From: Candidatus Woesearchaeota archaeon | GTDB taxonomy: Archaea > Nanobdellota > Nanobdellia > Woesearchaeales > UBA11576 | Direction: 5' to 3' | DNA length: 23,948 bases | Assembly: GCA_027083015.1 (NCBI GenBank) | Contig: JALWQS010000056.1 | Coordinates: 1 to 23,948 of the forward strand | Part shown: piece after piece, positions 14,715 through 22,060 of the stretch | How positions within the stretch are numbered: position 1 is the first letter of the stretch | Layout of the letters: each line of letters starts with the position of its first letter | Program-made: the position numbers and the translations under genes | The notes under the pieces: generated by a model | Database searches by the model: none | What the model saw: the letters and a program-made list of their open reading frames with translations, nothing else | Told to the model about the DNA's origin: nothing

Positions 14715-15284
14715 TTAGAATTCTACTTTTACGTCTTCTCTGTCTTTGCCTTCTGCTTTGAACAGTTCTTCATCCTTGTAGCCTAACATGTTTGCGACGA
14801 AGACTGCTGGTATCTGATGTATCTTTATGTTGTAGGTGTTTACTGAGTCGTTGTAGAATTCTCTTCTGTCTGCCAGTTCGTTCTCTATCCCTGTTATCCT
14901 GCTCTGTAATTGCATGAAGTTCTCGTTGGCTTTCAGTTGTGGATAATTCTCTGCTACTGCGAAGAGTGATTTTAATGCTCCTGTCAACATGTTGTCTGCT
15001 TTTGCTTTTTCTGCTTTGCCTTTTGCATTCATCATAGCTGATCTTGCTTTTGTTATCTCTGTTAATACTCCTTTTTCGTGTTTCATGTATCCTTTGACTG
15101 ATGCTATCAGTTTTGGTAGTTCGTCGCTTCTTTGTTTTAGCAGCACGTCGATGTTTGCCCAGCTTTTTTTGATGTTGTTCTTTAGTCTTACGAGTCCGTT
15201 GTATATGCCTACGAACCAGCCTATGATTATTACTAATAATAGTATGATCCCGACTGTCAATACGATTGCAAATCCGATCGCCAT
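14715..15284 (-). CDS. lemA: LemA family membrane protein
   Basis: 189 residues. One N-terminal membrane helix (about 6-27), then a long helical domain outside or inside the membrane. LemA motifs: YNGLVRLKNNIKKSWANIDVLLKQR, DELPKLIASVKGY, ENYPQLKANENF and RREFYNDSVNTYN, with the IP.....A...G (IPAVFVANMLGY) end. GGAGGT precedes the ATG by seven bases. LemA proteins are widespread and poorly understood scaffold-like membrane proteins. The gene follows a GIDE-domain protein gene 41 bases upstream, the usual LemA partner in bacteria and archaea. Confidence 0.92.
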   Translation of the reverse strand: MAIGFAIVLTVGIILLLVIIIGWFVGIYNGLVRLKNNIKKSWANIDVLLKQRSDELPKLIASVKGYMKHEKGVLTEITKARSAMMNAKGKAEKAKADNMLTGALKSLFAVAENYPQLKANENFMQLQSRITGIENELADRREFYNDSVNTYNIKIHQIPAVFVANMLGYKDEELFKAEGKDREDVKVEF

Positions 15285-15325
15285 TTTTTTACCTCCTTAT
15301 TGATTTTAAGTTGTTGTACCTAATT

Positions 15326-16087
15326 TTAGAACAGCCCTGCCCTGAATAAGATGTATGCCAAACCGATTACCATCAATGCTGCTCCTCCGAAGAGTCCTCC
15401 TACCACTTTCCATTTAAGCCTGCTTAGTATATCTTCTTCTGGCTGATCTGATATGTAGTAGAATTTTTCGTTTTCTCCTTTTTGTATCATGATGTCATCT
15501 TCGTTCTTCTGTCCTGTTGCATCTTCTACATAAGGATTATCTCCTGCAGTCCCTATTATATATAGTTGATCGTTAGGTTGAAGTATGTACTCTCTGTATC
15601 TTAGTGTCTTGTTGAAGAACCATCCTTTTGTTTTCACATTTTGTTTTTGGCAGAAGGTTGCTATCCTTTTTGGCGCTTCTCTTCTGAAACCTGATCTGTG
15701 TTCGTAATCTATGGGCAATTCTATCCTTGCGCCTTTTGGATCTACCAATACGGTTCCGGTATTATCTTTTACATAGAAAGGGATCCTTTCCTCTCCCATT
15801 TTGATGGTCTTCCAATAGTCACTATCTTCCGTCTTGTGATATTCTTCTATCGTGTACTTGTACCATAAGCATTTCTTTCCTTGGAAAGGGCTTATTAAGA
15901 ATTGTTTGAGCGGTTTGAAGGCTTTTGCTTTGATCTCTACCAGACCCATGGCCAGGCTTCTGATCTTTGATGTTGGTATGTTCTCTATCATCCTTTTCTG
16001 TCTTAACCAGATGAAACCCTGGATGAATAACCATACTCCTGCTAAAAGACCGATTACAGCCCATACTAATAGATCAGTTGATGCCAT
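15326..16087 (-). CDS. GIDE-domain membrane protein
   Basis: 253 residues. Membrane helices near both ends (about 8-27 and 229-250) flank a soluble GIDE-like domain as in the non-catalytic part of mitochondrial E3 ligase MUL1/GIDE: IRSLAMGLVEIKAKA, SPFQGKKCLWYKYTIEEY, VLVDPKGARIELP, YREYILQPNDQLYIIGTA. The RING domain of the eukaryotic ligases is absent, so ligase activity is not expected. It forms an operon with LemA. ATG 16087 is about 30 bases past a TATA box, so the transcript is nearly leaderless. Role probably membrane stress or envelope quality control, by inference. Confidence 0.85.
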   Translation of the reverse strand: MASTDLLVWAVIGLLAGVWLFIQGFIWLRQKRMIENIPTSKIRSLAMGLVEIKAKAFKPLKQFLISPFQGKKCLWYKYTIEEYHKTEDSDYWKTIKMGEERIPFYVKDNTGTVLVDPKGARIELPIDYEHRSGFRREAPKRIATFCQKQNVKTKGWFFNKTLRYREYILQPNDQLYIIGTAGDNPYVEDATGQKNEDDIMIQKGENEKFYYISDQPEEDILSRLKWKVVGGLFGGAALMVIGLAYILFRAGLF

Positions 16088-16111
16088 TTTAAGAGAAGAT
16101 TAAGGGTTTTA

Positions 16112-16123
16112 GTATTTAAATTT
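16112..16123 (-). promoter_or_regulatory. TATA box for the GIDE-lemA operon
   Basis: Leftward AAATTTAAATAC is centred 30 bases before ATG 16087, giving a leader of only a few bases. Confidence 0.55.
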
Positions 16124-16233
16124 ATTCAAAATTGTAGAGTTATTTATCATAAACCTGCACAATGGTCGTCTGAATGACTTGATATGCTTATTTATGGTAT
16201 GATAGTATTTATCCTGTTCGTCCTATCTGGTTT

Positions 16234-16692
16234 CTATTTATGATAATCTATCCCTTTCAGTATTGTGAATGCTCTGTATATCTGTTCCAGCAATAATACT
16301 CTTACCATCTGGTTCGTAAATGTCATCTTTGAGAAGCTTACTCTCATCTTTGCTTTGTTCAGCACTTCTTCGGATAGTCCTAATGCTCCTCCTACTACGA
16401 ATGTTATCCTTTTGTTCTCTTCTACTGCTTTTTTCAGTTTTTTTGCAAAGGTTTCTGAACCGAATTCTTCTCCGTTTATGTCCAATGCTATTACAAAGTC
16501 ATCTTTCAGCAGGGATAGGATCTTTTTTCCTTCTTTTTTCTTGATGTTCTCTGCATCTTCTCCCAGGATCTTTTCATCTTTAACTTCTATCATCTCAAAA
16601 CCTGAGAATCTTTTGAGCCTTTTGGCGTATTCTTCCAGAGCTTCTTTTATCCAGTCTTCTTTGACCTTGCCTACGAATATGATCCTTATCAT
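16234..16692 (-). CDS. rlmH: RlmH-type SPOUT methyltransferase (23S rRNA pseudouridine 1915 N3)
   Basis: 152 residues from ATG 16692, which gives the family length and the usual start MIRIIFVGKVKEDWI. SAM-binding trefoil-knot motifs: FVVGGALGLSEEVL and the C-terminal MTFTNQMVRVLLLEQIYRAFTILKGIDYHK, nearly identical to bacterial RlmH. The enzyme methylates m3-pseudouridine at helix 69 of 23S rRNA in bacteria and in some archaea. The frame is also open to a GTG at 16758 in GTGA overlap with the TPR-like gene, adding 22 basic residues; translational coupling through that codon cannot be excluded. Confidence 0.9.
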   Translation of the reverse strand: MIRIIFVGKVKEDWIKEALEEYAKRLKRFSGFEMIEVKDEKILGEDAENIKKKEGKKILSLLKDDFVIALDINGEEFGSETFAKKLKKAVEENKRITFVVGGALGLSEEVLNKAKMRVSFSKMTFTNQMVRVLLLEQIYRAFTILKGIDYHK

Positions 16693-16754
16693 GTTTTTTG
16701 TCTCTCGTTTCTTGTGTTTCTTCCTGTCTTTTATGTTTATCAGCAATCGGGGTT

Positions 16755-17066
16755 TCACTGATCCAGAAAGTTTATCCTTACGAATTCTGCCATCTTTTCA
16801 TCTCCTATCTTTGCTAAGAGTTCGTAGGCTTCCTGATACTTCCCTAATAATAGTTTCTTGTCTGCTACTTGTTTTATTGTTTCTGTGGGTAATGGCAGTC
16901 CTGCTCTTTCCAAAGCTTTTATTCCTTGTTCAAACCTTCCTTGCCTGAAGTATATCTGTGCGACCTGCCCGTATATCTCTTTTTTTTGTTCGGGACTGAA
17001 CATTGAGTGGTCAAAGTTTTCTATTCCTTGGCTTACGATCAGTTTTGCGATCGGATGTGTTTTCAT
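16755..17066 (-). CDS. Small TPR-like helical protein
   Basis: 103 residues. Helical hairpins such as EIYGQVAQIYFRQGRFEQGIKALERAGLPLP and LLLGKYQEAYELLAKIGDEK follow the tetratricopeptide spacing. No membrane segment. ATG 17066 lies 28 bases after a TATA box, so the mRNA is leaderless. It is followed by rlmH with a GTGA overlap, suggesting a joint transcript. TPR-like proteins hold protein partners together; none can be named here. Confidence 0.72.
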   Translation of the reverse strand: MKTHPIAKLIVSQGIENFDHSMFSPEQKKEIYGQVAQIYFRQGRFEQGIKALERAGLPLPTETIKQVADKKLLLGKYQEAYELLAKIGDEKMAEFVRINFLDQ

Positions 17067-17089
17067 ATATTCTATTATGTCGTAGAGCC

Positions 17090-17098
17090 TATAAATAT
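17090..17098 (-). promoter_or_regulatory. TATA box for the TPR-rlmH operon
   Basis: Leftward ATATTTATA is centred 28 bases before ATG 17066. The rest of 17067-17202 holds no gene I can see. Confidence 0.6.
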
Positions 17099-17202
17099 CT
17101 TTTGTTGCTGTTTAAAAGAAGAATATCATATTTTGATATCTTATCGTTCCGGTTCTTTGAAGAAGAGTCTTGATAACATATCTGATCTTCAGGTTCTCAG
17201 CT

Positions 17203-17751
17203 CTAATAATCATGCGGTATTCCTTTGATGTGTAAGAGAAGGTGTTCGTTGTTTCCTTTCAGTTCTTCTGCCCATCCGTAATCTGCATCTTCTTTTGAGT
17301 CCAGATCTTTAAGGTATGGTTTGATGTCCAGTAATGGCGTGTTATCGAATGCGTCTATTCCTGAGATGTGTATTTCATTGCGGATTATCTTTTTTACTTT
17401 GACTACACTTATCCCTATCGGGTTTGGTCTTGCTGGTGACCTGCTTGCGAAAAGCCCTACTGTGATCCCTTGTGTCCAGGATGGTGTGATTACCATTGAG
17501 GATTTTTGTTTTGCCCTATCAGCATAGTAGATGACATATATGTATTTGAACCTTTCTAGTTTTAGCAGTCCTTCTGTATATTCTTCTTTCAGTTCTATGT
17601 AAAAATTGCCTTCGTCTTCTTCTACTGGCTGGTAAGGTGCTTGGTCTTTGTAGGGCGTTCTTATCTTGCCTATTGTCTTGAAGCCCGGGCTTTTCATGTT
17701 CGCATCTTTCTTCTTGTGTTCTTCTTCCTGAATCTCTTTTATGTTCCGCAT
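17203..17751 (-). CDS. TrmO-like tRNA m6t6A37 methyltransferase (UPF0066)
   Basis: 182 residues from ATG 17751; a second possible start is M19 (MKSPGFKTIG), nearer the family's usual start. Family motifs: FKTIGKIRTPYKDQAPYQP, FKYIYVIYYADR, the diagnostic LFASRSPARPNPIGISVVKV, GIDAFDNTPLLDIKPYL. TrmO uses SAM to methylate the threonylcarbamoyl-adenosine at position 37 of tRNA-Thr (ACY codons) in E. coli; archaeal members are less studied. Only 12 bases separate it from the flavodiiron gene upstream, so they share a transcript, though I see no functional link. Confidence 0.88.
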   Translation of the reverse strand: MRNIKEIQEEEHKKKDANMKSPGFKTIGKIRTPYKDQAPYQPVEEDEGNFYIELKEEYTEGLLKLERFKYIYVIYYADRAKQKSSMVITPSWTQGITVGLFASRSPARPNPIGISVVKVKKIIRNEIHISGIDAFDNTPLLDIKPYLKDLDSKEDADYGWAEELKGNNEHLLLHIKGIPHDY

Positions 17752-17763
17752 TTTCTGTGTGTC

Positions 17764-18945
17764 TTAGAGCAGTTTTTCTTCCTGATGCTTCTTTTGGATG
17801 GTTTCTGCTAACTGGTCTATCTCTTTGTAAGCCTCTTCTGTTGGTAATCCTTTGCAGCTTACTGCTCCTATGATCTCTGCTTTAAGATTGGGTATTGATT
17901 TGGTTATCAGGTCTATAGTTGTCTGGTTGCTCCAGCCGTAAGAGTTCAGTACTCCTGCGTATCTTGCTTTTGGTACTACGATGTTAGCTACGTTCAGGGC
18001 GTACATTACTGCTGGGTGCGGCATGTTTCTTACTGTCGGCACTCCGACAATAATTGTGGCTGCATCTACTAATGTTATTGCTAGTTTTCCTATGTCTGTC
18101 CTTGCCAGGTCAAACTGGTGTACTGTTATTCCTTTTTCTGCCAGTTTCTCGACTAACCTGCTGACCATCCTTCTGGTGCTTCCGTGCATGGATATATAAG
18201 GTATTACAACCTCATTTTTTGGCTTGTCACTGATCCAGTCCTTGTACGCGTCTGTGATGAATCCTGGTTTATCGTATGCGGGGCCGTGGCCTGGCGCTAT
18301 GATCTTGATCTCTTCGTTCTCAAGCCTTGTAAGGTGTTTTTGTATTATTGTCCTGAATGGCATCATGATCTCTGCATAATAACGTTTGGCTGCTTCATAG
18401 ACCTTGACTTCGTCAGTCGCAAAGGTATCAGTCGTTGCTATATGAGAACCTAACAGGTCACAGCTGAACAGTATCTTGTCTTCTTCAAGATAGGTTACCA
18501 TTGTTTCTGGCCAATGGACCCAGGGCATATGCATAAATCTTAGTGTCTTATTACCTAATGAGAGAGTCTCTTCATCTTTTACTGTTTGGAACCGTTCTTC
18601 GGGTATATGTAGCAGGTTTATCAGCATGGTCTTTCCTTGTTCTGTTACGAGCACTTTCGCTTCTGGATACTTGTTCAGGACTTGAGGTATGGTTCCTGAA
18701 TGATCTTGTTCTGAATGGTTTGATATTATATAGTCTATTCTTTCCACTGTTTCTAGTTGTTTTAGCAGGTTTTCTGCCAGTTTCGGGTCTGTTGTGTCTA
18801 TTAATGCGGTCTTTTCCGATCCTTTTACCACGTAGGCGTTATAGCTTGTTCCGTCGGGTAATGGTATCAGTGAGTCAAATAGTCTTCTGTCCCAGTCTAG
18901 GTTTGCTATCATCCAGACATTATCGGCGATCTTTTTCTTGTTCAT
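17764..18945 (-). CDS. Flavodiiron protein (A-type flavoprotein, FprA-like)
   Basis: 393 residues; GAGGTT precedes the ATG by six bases. Residues 1-240 form the beta-lactamase-like diiron domain with ligands H77, E79, D81 (SNHSEQDHSG), H144 (HWPET), D163 (FSCDLLGSH) and His of APGHGP. Residues ~250-390 form the flavodoxin domain with the FMN loop SMHGSTRRMV and later NSYGWSNQTT. The protein reduces O2 to water or NO to N2O with electrons from F420H2, rubredoxin or similar, and protects an anaerobe. No rubredoxin domain is attached or adjacent. Confidence 0.95.
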   Translation of the reverse strand: MNKKKIADNVWMIANLDWDRRLFDSLIPLPDGTSYNAYVVKGSEKTALIDTTDPKLAENLLKQLETVERIDYIISNHSEQDHSGTIPQVLNKYPEAKVLVTEQGKTMLINLLHIPEERFQTVKDEETLSLGNKTLRFMHMPWVHWPETMVTYLEEDKILFSCDLLGSHIATTDTFATDEVKVYEAAKRYYAEIMMPFRTIIQKHLTRLENEEIKIIAPGHGPAYDKPGFITDAYKDWISDKPKNEVVIPYISMHGSTRRMVSRLVEKLAEKGITVHQFDLARTDIGKLAITLVDAATIIVGVPTVRNMPHPAVMYALNVANIVVPKARYAGVLNSYGWSNQTTIDLITKSIPNLKAEIIGAVSCKGLPTEEAYKEIDQLAETIQKKHQEEKLL

Positions 18946-18970
18946 CTTTTAACCTCTTATTCCTTGTATT

Positions 18971-18986
18971 GCTAATTTTTATTATG
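18971..18986 (-). promoter_or_regulatory. TATA-like element of the flavodiiron-trmO operon
   Basis: Leftward CATAATAAAAATTAGC is centred about 34 bases before ATG 18945, leaving a short leader with AGAGGTT. Confidence 0.45.
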
Positions 18987-18997
18987 GTACTCAGCAA

Positions 18998-19034
18998 TTT
19001 ATTTGATTATTTGTTTGTTGTTTATTTGATTATT
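18998..19034. repeat. 14-nt direct repeat in divergent intergenic region
   Basis: TTTATTTGATTATT occurs at 18998-19011 and 19021-19034, a 23-base period (two helical turns), between the divergent promoters of the flavodiiron and phosphodiesterase-family genes. It could be an operator for a dimeric regulator or simple A/T-rich sequence. Confidence 0.5.
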
Positions 19035-19135
19035 GGTATGTTGCTATAAAAACATTTCTGATGATACTTATTACCTTTATGATAATTTAGATGCAGCACT
19101 GTTTTCTGGGTTGTCTAAAAAGATTGTTTGAAAAG

Positions 19136-19145
19136 ATTATTAAAG
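19136..19145 (+). promoter_or_regulatory. TATA box deciding the start at 19167
   Basis: ATTATTAAAG is centred 26 bases before ATG 19167; no ribosome site is present, so a leaderless transcript is expected. Confidence 0.5.
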
Positions 19146-19166
19146 GTATGGCCTTTTTATCCTTTT

Positions 19167-20336
19167 ATGTATGATTTTACCTTACCGGATTATAAGGGGA
19201 ACAGCATTGTTAATCTTATGAGTTCTATCTCCAGGAATTTTGGTCAGCACCACTCTTATCGTGAGCTTAAGGTGTTGCCTTCAAAGGATCTTCAGGGTTT
19301 TAAGAACATTATCTTATTGGTCATTGATGGTCTTGGTTTTAATTTTTTGCAGAGACAGAAAGGTTCTTTCTTGCAGAGAAACATTCGTTCCAGCATAACA
19401 TCTACTTTTTTGTCAACGACTGCCTGCGCTAATACTGCGTTCCATACTGGTTACCCTCCTCAACAACATGCCCTTACGGGTTGGGATGTTAATCTTAAGG
19501 AGGTTGGTGCTATCACTACTGTCCTGCCTTTTGTCACTATGTTTGGCAGTGATCCGCTGTCTGAATATGGTTTTCGTATGGATCAGATCCTGGACATCAA
19601 GTCTTTTCATAAGGGTTTGAAAGCAAAGTGTTTTACGATCATTGACAGGCACATAGCTTTTAGCCCTTTTACGACTTTTGTTTCTCAGGACTCGGAGATC
19701 ATCCCTGCGAGTGGTTACAAGAATGTCTTTACTAAGCTCAGGACCCTGGTAAAGCGTCGTTCTTCAAGAAGAAGATTTTTTCATGCTTATATTCCTGAAC
19801 TGGATGCTGTCGCTCATAAGAAAGGCATCAATAGCCATGAAGTCAGGGAATTCTTTTCTGAGATTGATAAGAGGGTGAAGCGTCTTGCTAGTTCTTTAGA
19901 AGGGACTAATACCAAACTCATCGTAGTTGCGGATCATGGTTTCATTGATACTTCATCTAAAAGTGTGGTCTGGGTAGAAAAGATTCCTGGTCTGAAAGAG
20001 TGTTTGACTATTCCTTTGGCTGGTGAAGCTCGTGTAAGGCATGCTTTTGTCCGTCCTCATAAGGTTAGGGATTTTGAGAGGATTGTCAGGAAGAGATTGT
20101 CTCGTTTTTGTTGGTGTTTTAAGGGTGAGCAGTTGATCAAAGATCATCTTTTCGGTCTTGGTAAGCCTAACAGGAAACTGTTTGATAGGGTTGGTGATTA
20201 TGTCCTTATCATGAAGAAAAATTTTATCCTGAAGGACAGACTGGCGAATTCTGTTAGTGATTCCTTTCTTAAGGGCAATCATGGTGGTGTTAGTGATGAT
20301 GAGATGTTTGTCCCTTTAGTTGTTATTGATTGCTGA
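19167..20336 (+). CDS. Type I phosphodiesterase / alkaline-phosphatase superfamily protein
   Basis: 389 residues from ATG 19167, placed 26 bases after a TATA box and just before the conserved opening LPDYKGNSIVNLMSSI; a TTG 13 codons upstream is less likely. Catalytic features of the superfamily: D54 in LLVIDGLG, probable nucleophile T85 ten residues before the TG of TACANTAFHTG, a metal Asp in YIPELDAVAHKKG, the DH pair in VVADHGF and the final His in NHGG. Two metal ions would cleave a phosphate ester or phosphodiester. No signal peptide, so it acts in the cytoplasm. Substrate unknown; nucleotide- or phosphonate-type compounds are usual. Confidence 0.87.
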   Translation: MYDFTLPDYKGNSIVNLMSSISRNFGQHHSYRELKVLPSKDLQGFKNIILLVIDGLGFNFLQRQKGSFLQRNIRSSITSTFLSTTACANTAFHTGYPPQQHALTGWDVNLKEVGAITTVLPFVTMFGSDPLSEYGFRMDQILDIKSFHKGLKAKCFTIIDRHIAFSPFTTFVSQDSEIIPASGYKNVFTKLRTLVKRRSSRRRFFHAYIPELDAVAHKKGINSHEVREFFSEIDKRVKRLASSLEGTNTKLIVVADHGFIDTSSKSVVWVEKIPGLKECLTIPLAGEARVRHAFVRPHKVRDFERIVRKRLSRFCWCFKGEQLIKDHLFGLGKPNRKLFDRVGDYVLIMKKNFILKDRLANSVSDSFLKGNHGGVSDDEMFVPLVVIDC

Positions 20337-20353
20337 CAGGTTCTTGGAACACA

Positions 20354-20571
20354 GGCTCTGTCCGCAATAGTAAAAATTCATACGCTATTGTTGCTGGCTT
20401 GACCGTCGCCGCCTCCTATGCCGCTATGCGCGAACAAAGAGAGGGCATAGTGGCGGCGCGATGGAACCGAGCAAAAGGAGTGCAAGTGAGCGAGGTGAAG
20501 TAGGGCAAGCCTGCAACGGCCTAACTATAATCTCAATAGGCAGGTATTGAAATGTCATCCTGGACAGAGCC
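20354..20571. ncRNA. GC-rich structured intergenic element, candidate non-coding RNA
   Basis: A perfect 10-bp stem closes the element (GGCTCTGTCC at 20354-20363 with GGACAGAGCC at 20562-20571). Inside are CAATAG/CTATTG (20365-20370/20385-20390), GGCTTG/CAAGCC (20396-20401/20506-20511) enclosing a strong arm CGCCGCC/GGCGGCG (20407-20413/20452-20458) extended by CTATGCC/GGCATAG, and GCCTA/TAGGC near 20519-20541. It is far richer in G+C than its surroundings. I do not recognise RNase P, SRP or another known RNA. The strand is unclear; a leftward TATA-like TTTAAAAAGG at 20583-20592 could serve the minus strand. A palindromic mobile repeat is the alternative. Confidence 0.5.
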
Positions 20572-20590
20572 CGGACACAGAAACCTTTTT

Positions 20591-20600
20591 AAACTTTAAA
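20591..20600 (+). promoter_or_regulatory. TATA box for pyruvate kinase
   Basis: AAACTTTAAA is centred about 28 bases before GTG 20624, fitting a leaderless or nearly leaderless transcript. Confidence 0.5.
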
Positions 20601-20623
20601 CCCCATTCCTTCTTCATAAAGAG

Positions 20624-22060
20624 GTGAATATTATCGTTTGCACTAAGATTATCTGTACTATAGGACCTGCTTCTGACTCTGTGCCTATGATCAGGAAGTT
20701 GTACAAGGCAGGTATGAATGTTGTCCGTTTTAACTGTTCTCATGGAGATCATCTACAGTACAGGGGTTTTATCAAGAAGGTCAAGGCTGTTTCTGAGAAT
20801 ATCGCTATCATGCTTGATACTCAGGGTCCTGAGATCCGCACAGGTGATGTTAAGGAAGGCACTGTTCTGAAGAAAGGTCAGATTTTTACTCTTACTACTA
20901 AGAAGGTTCTTGGTGATAACAAGAGGGTTACTGTGACTTATCATGGATTGCCTAAGGATGTTAAGCCTGGACATATGTTATACATTGATTCTGGTTTTCT
21001 CAGTCTTAAGGTAAAGGCAGTAAAGGGAGATGATATTATATGTAAGGTTGTTTCTGGCGGACGTCTTGGTAATCGTAAAGGCGTGAATAATCCTGCTAAT
21101 GTTTCTAAGATCCCTTCTATCACTAAGAAGGATATCGAGGATATCAGGTTTGGTCTCGCTCATGATATTGATTTTATCGCTGCTTCTTTCGTCAGGAAAC
21201 CTGAGGATATTCTTAAGATCCGACGGCTTATCCGTTCTCATCCTCATGTTAAGATCATCGCTAAGATTGAGAATAGTCTTGCTTTAAAGAACTTTGATGC
21301 TATCCTTAAGGTCGCTGATGGTATCATGGTCGCTAGGGGCGATCTTGGTGTTGAGATGCCTCAGGAAGAGCTTCCCATCATCCAGAAAGAGATCATCAGG
21401 AAGTGTAATCTTGCTGGTAAGCCCGTGATCACTGCTACTCAGATGCTTGAGTCTATGGTGAATAACCCACGGCCTACTCGTGCTGAGTCCAGTGATGTGG
21501 CTAATGCTATCCTTGACGGGTCTGATGCTATCATGCTTTCTGAAGAGACTGCTGCTGGTAAGTATCCTGAACTTGCTGTTAAGATGATGGTGAAGATCGC
21601 TAAGAACACTGAGAAGTACCTTAAGCTTCACCGAAGGTTTAAGCCAGAATCTACAGCGGATGATATCGCTTTGGCTATCAATAACATTCTTGAAAATTCT
21701 AGGGATATTTGGAAAGTTGTCGTCTGTACCCGTTCTGGCTATAGTGCTCGGCTTGTCGCTAAGTACCGGCCTCATGCTAAGATAATAGCTGCTACTATGT
21801 ACCCAAGGGTAGCTAGGCGTATGCATCTTTACTGGGGTGTCTATCCTGTCCTGATAGAAAACAATATCCGTTCTACCCGGGAACTGATTTATCATAGTAT
21901 CCATAATGGCGTGAAGACTGGGCTTCTTAAGAAGAACGAAAGGATCCTCGTCACTGCTGGCCATCCTTTTGAGCTTCAGGGCAAGACTAATCTTATTGAG
22001 ATCCATAAGGTTGATGAGTTCTTGAGGTTTGATTCCTTAAGGAGAGGTAAAAGAAAATGA
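20624..22060 (+). CDS. pyk: Pyruvate kinase
   Basis: 478 residues from GTG 20624, 28 bases past a TATA box; the GAGGTGA that overlaps this GTG is too close to be its ribosome site, so a leaderless start is preferred. Motifs in order: TKIICTIGPASDS, MNVVRFNCSHGDH, MLDTQGPEIRTGDV (metal/phosphate), B domain about 70-165, IIAKIEN with catalytic Lys, DGIMVARGDLGVEMP, NLAGKPVITATQML, PTRAESSDVANAILDG and SEETAAGKYP, then the C domain (VVCTRSGYSARLVAKYRP). It makes ATP and pyruvate from phosphoenolpyruvate, the last glycolytic step. An ATGA overlap couples it to the RtcB-like gene. Confidence 0.97.
   Translation: MNIIVCTKIICTIGPASDSVPMIRKLYKAGMNVVRFNCSHGDHLQYRGFIKKVKAVSENIAIMLDTQGPEIRTGDVKEGTVLKKGQIFTLTTKKVLGDNKRVTVTYHGLPKDVKPGHMLYIDSGFLSLKVKAVKGDDIICKVVSGGRLGNRKGVNNPANVSKIPSITKKDIEDIRFGLAHDIDFIAASFVRKPEDILKIRRLIRSHPHVKIIAKIENSLALKNFDAILKVADGIMVARGDLGVEMPQEELPIIQKEIIRKCNLAGKPVITATQMLESMVNNPRPTRAESSDVANAILDGSDAIMLSEETAAGKYPELAVKMMVKIAKNTEKYLKLHRRFKPESTADDIALAINNILENSRDIWKVVVCTRSGYSARLVAKYRPHAKIIAATMYPRVARRMHLYWGVYPVLIENNIRSTRELIYHSIHNGVKTGLLKKNERILVTAGHPFELQGKTNLIEIHKVDEFLRFDSLRRGKRK

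Noticed and set aside
16265..16948. 227-codon + strand frame over rlmH and the TPR-like gene
   Set aside because: Antisense to two genes with clear conserved motifs; the product is low-complexity Ser/Leu/Phe.
18543..19049. 168-codon + strand frame opposite the flavodiiron start
   Set aside because: Hydrophobic mirror product covering the diiron domain and its promoter; no support.
18961..19127. C/D-box guide RNA (CTGATGATA near 19052)
   Set aside because: The C box lacks the usual purine and no convincing D box at the right spacing was found.
20461..20550. 29-codon frame inside the structured element
   Set aside because: No ribosome site and it lies in paired segments of the fold; nothing supports translation.
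20354..20571. RNase P RNA or SRP RNA as the identity of the structured element
   Set aside because: I could not find the conserved RNase P P4 sequences or the SRP helix 8 motif on either strand.
21284..22006. 240-codon minus frame within pyk
   Set aside because: Mirror of pyruvate kinase, whose motifs are unambiguous; long antisense frames arise here from T-ending codons.
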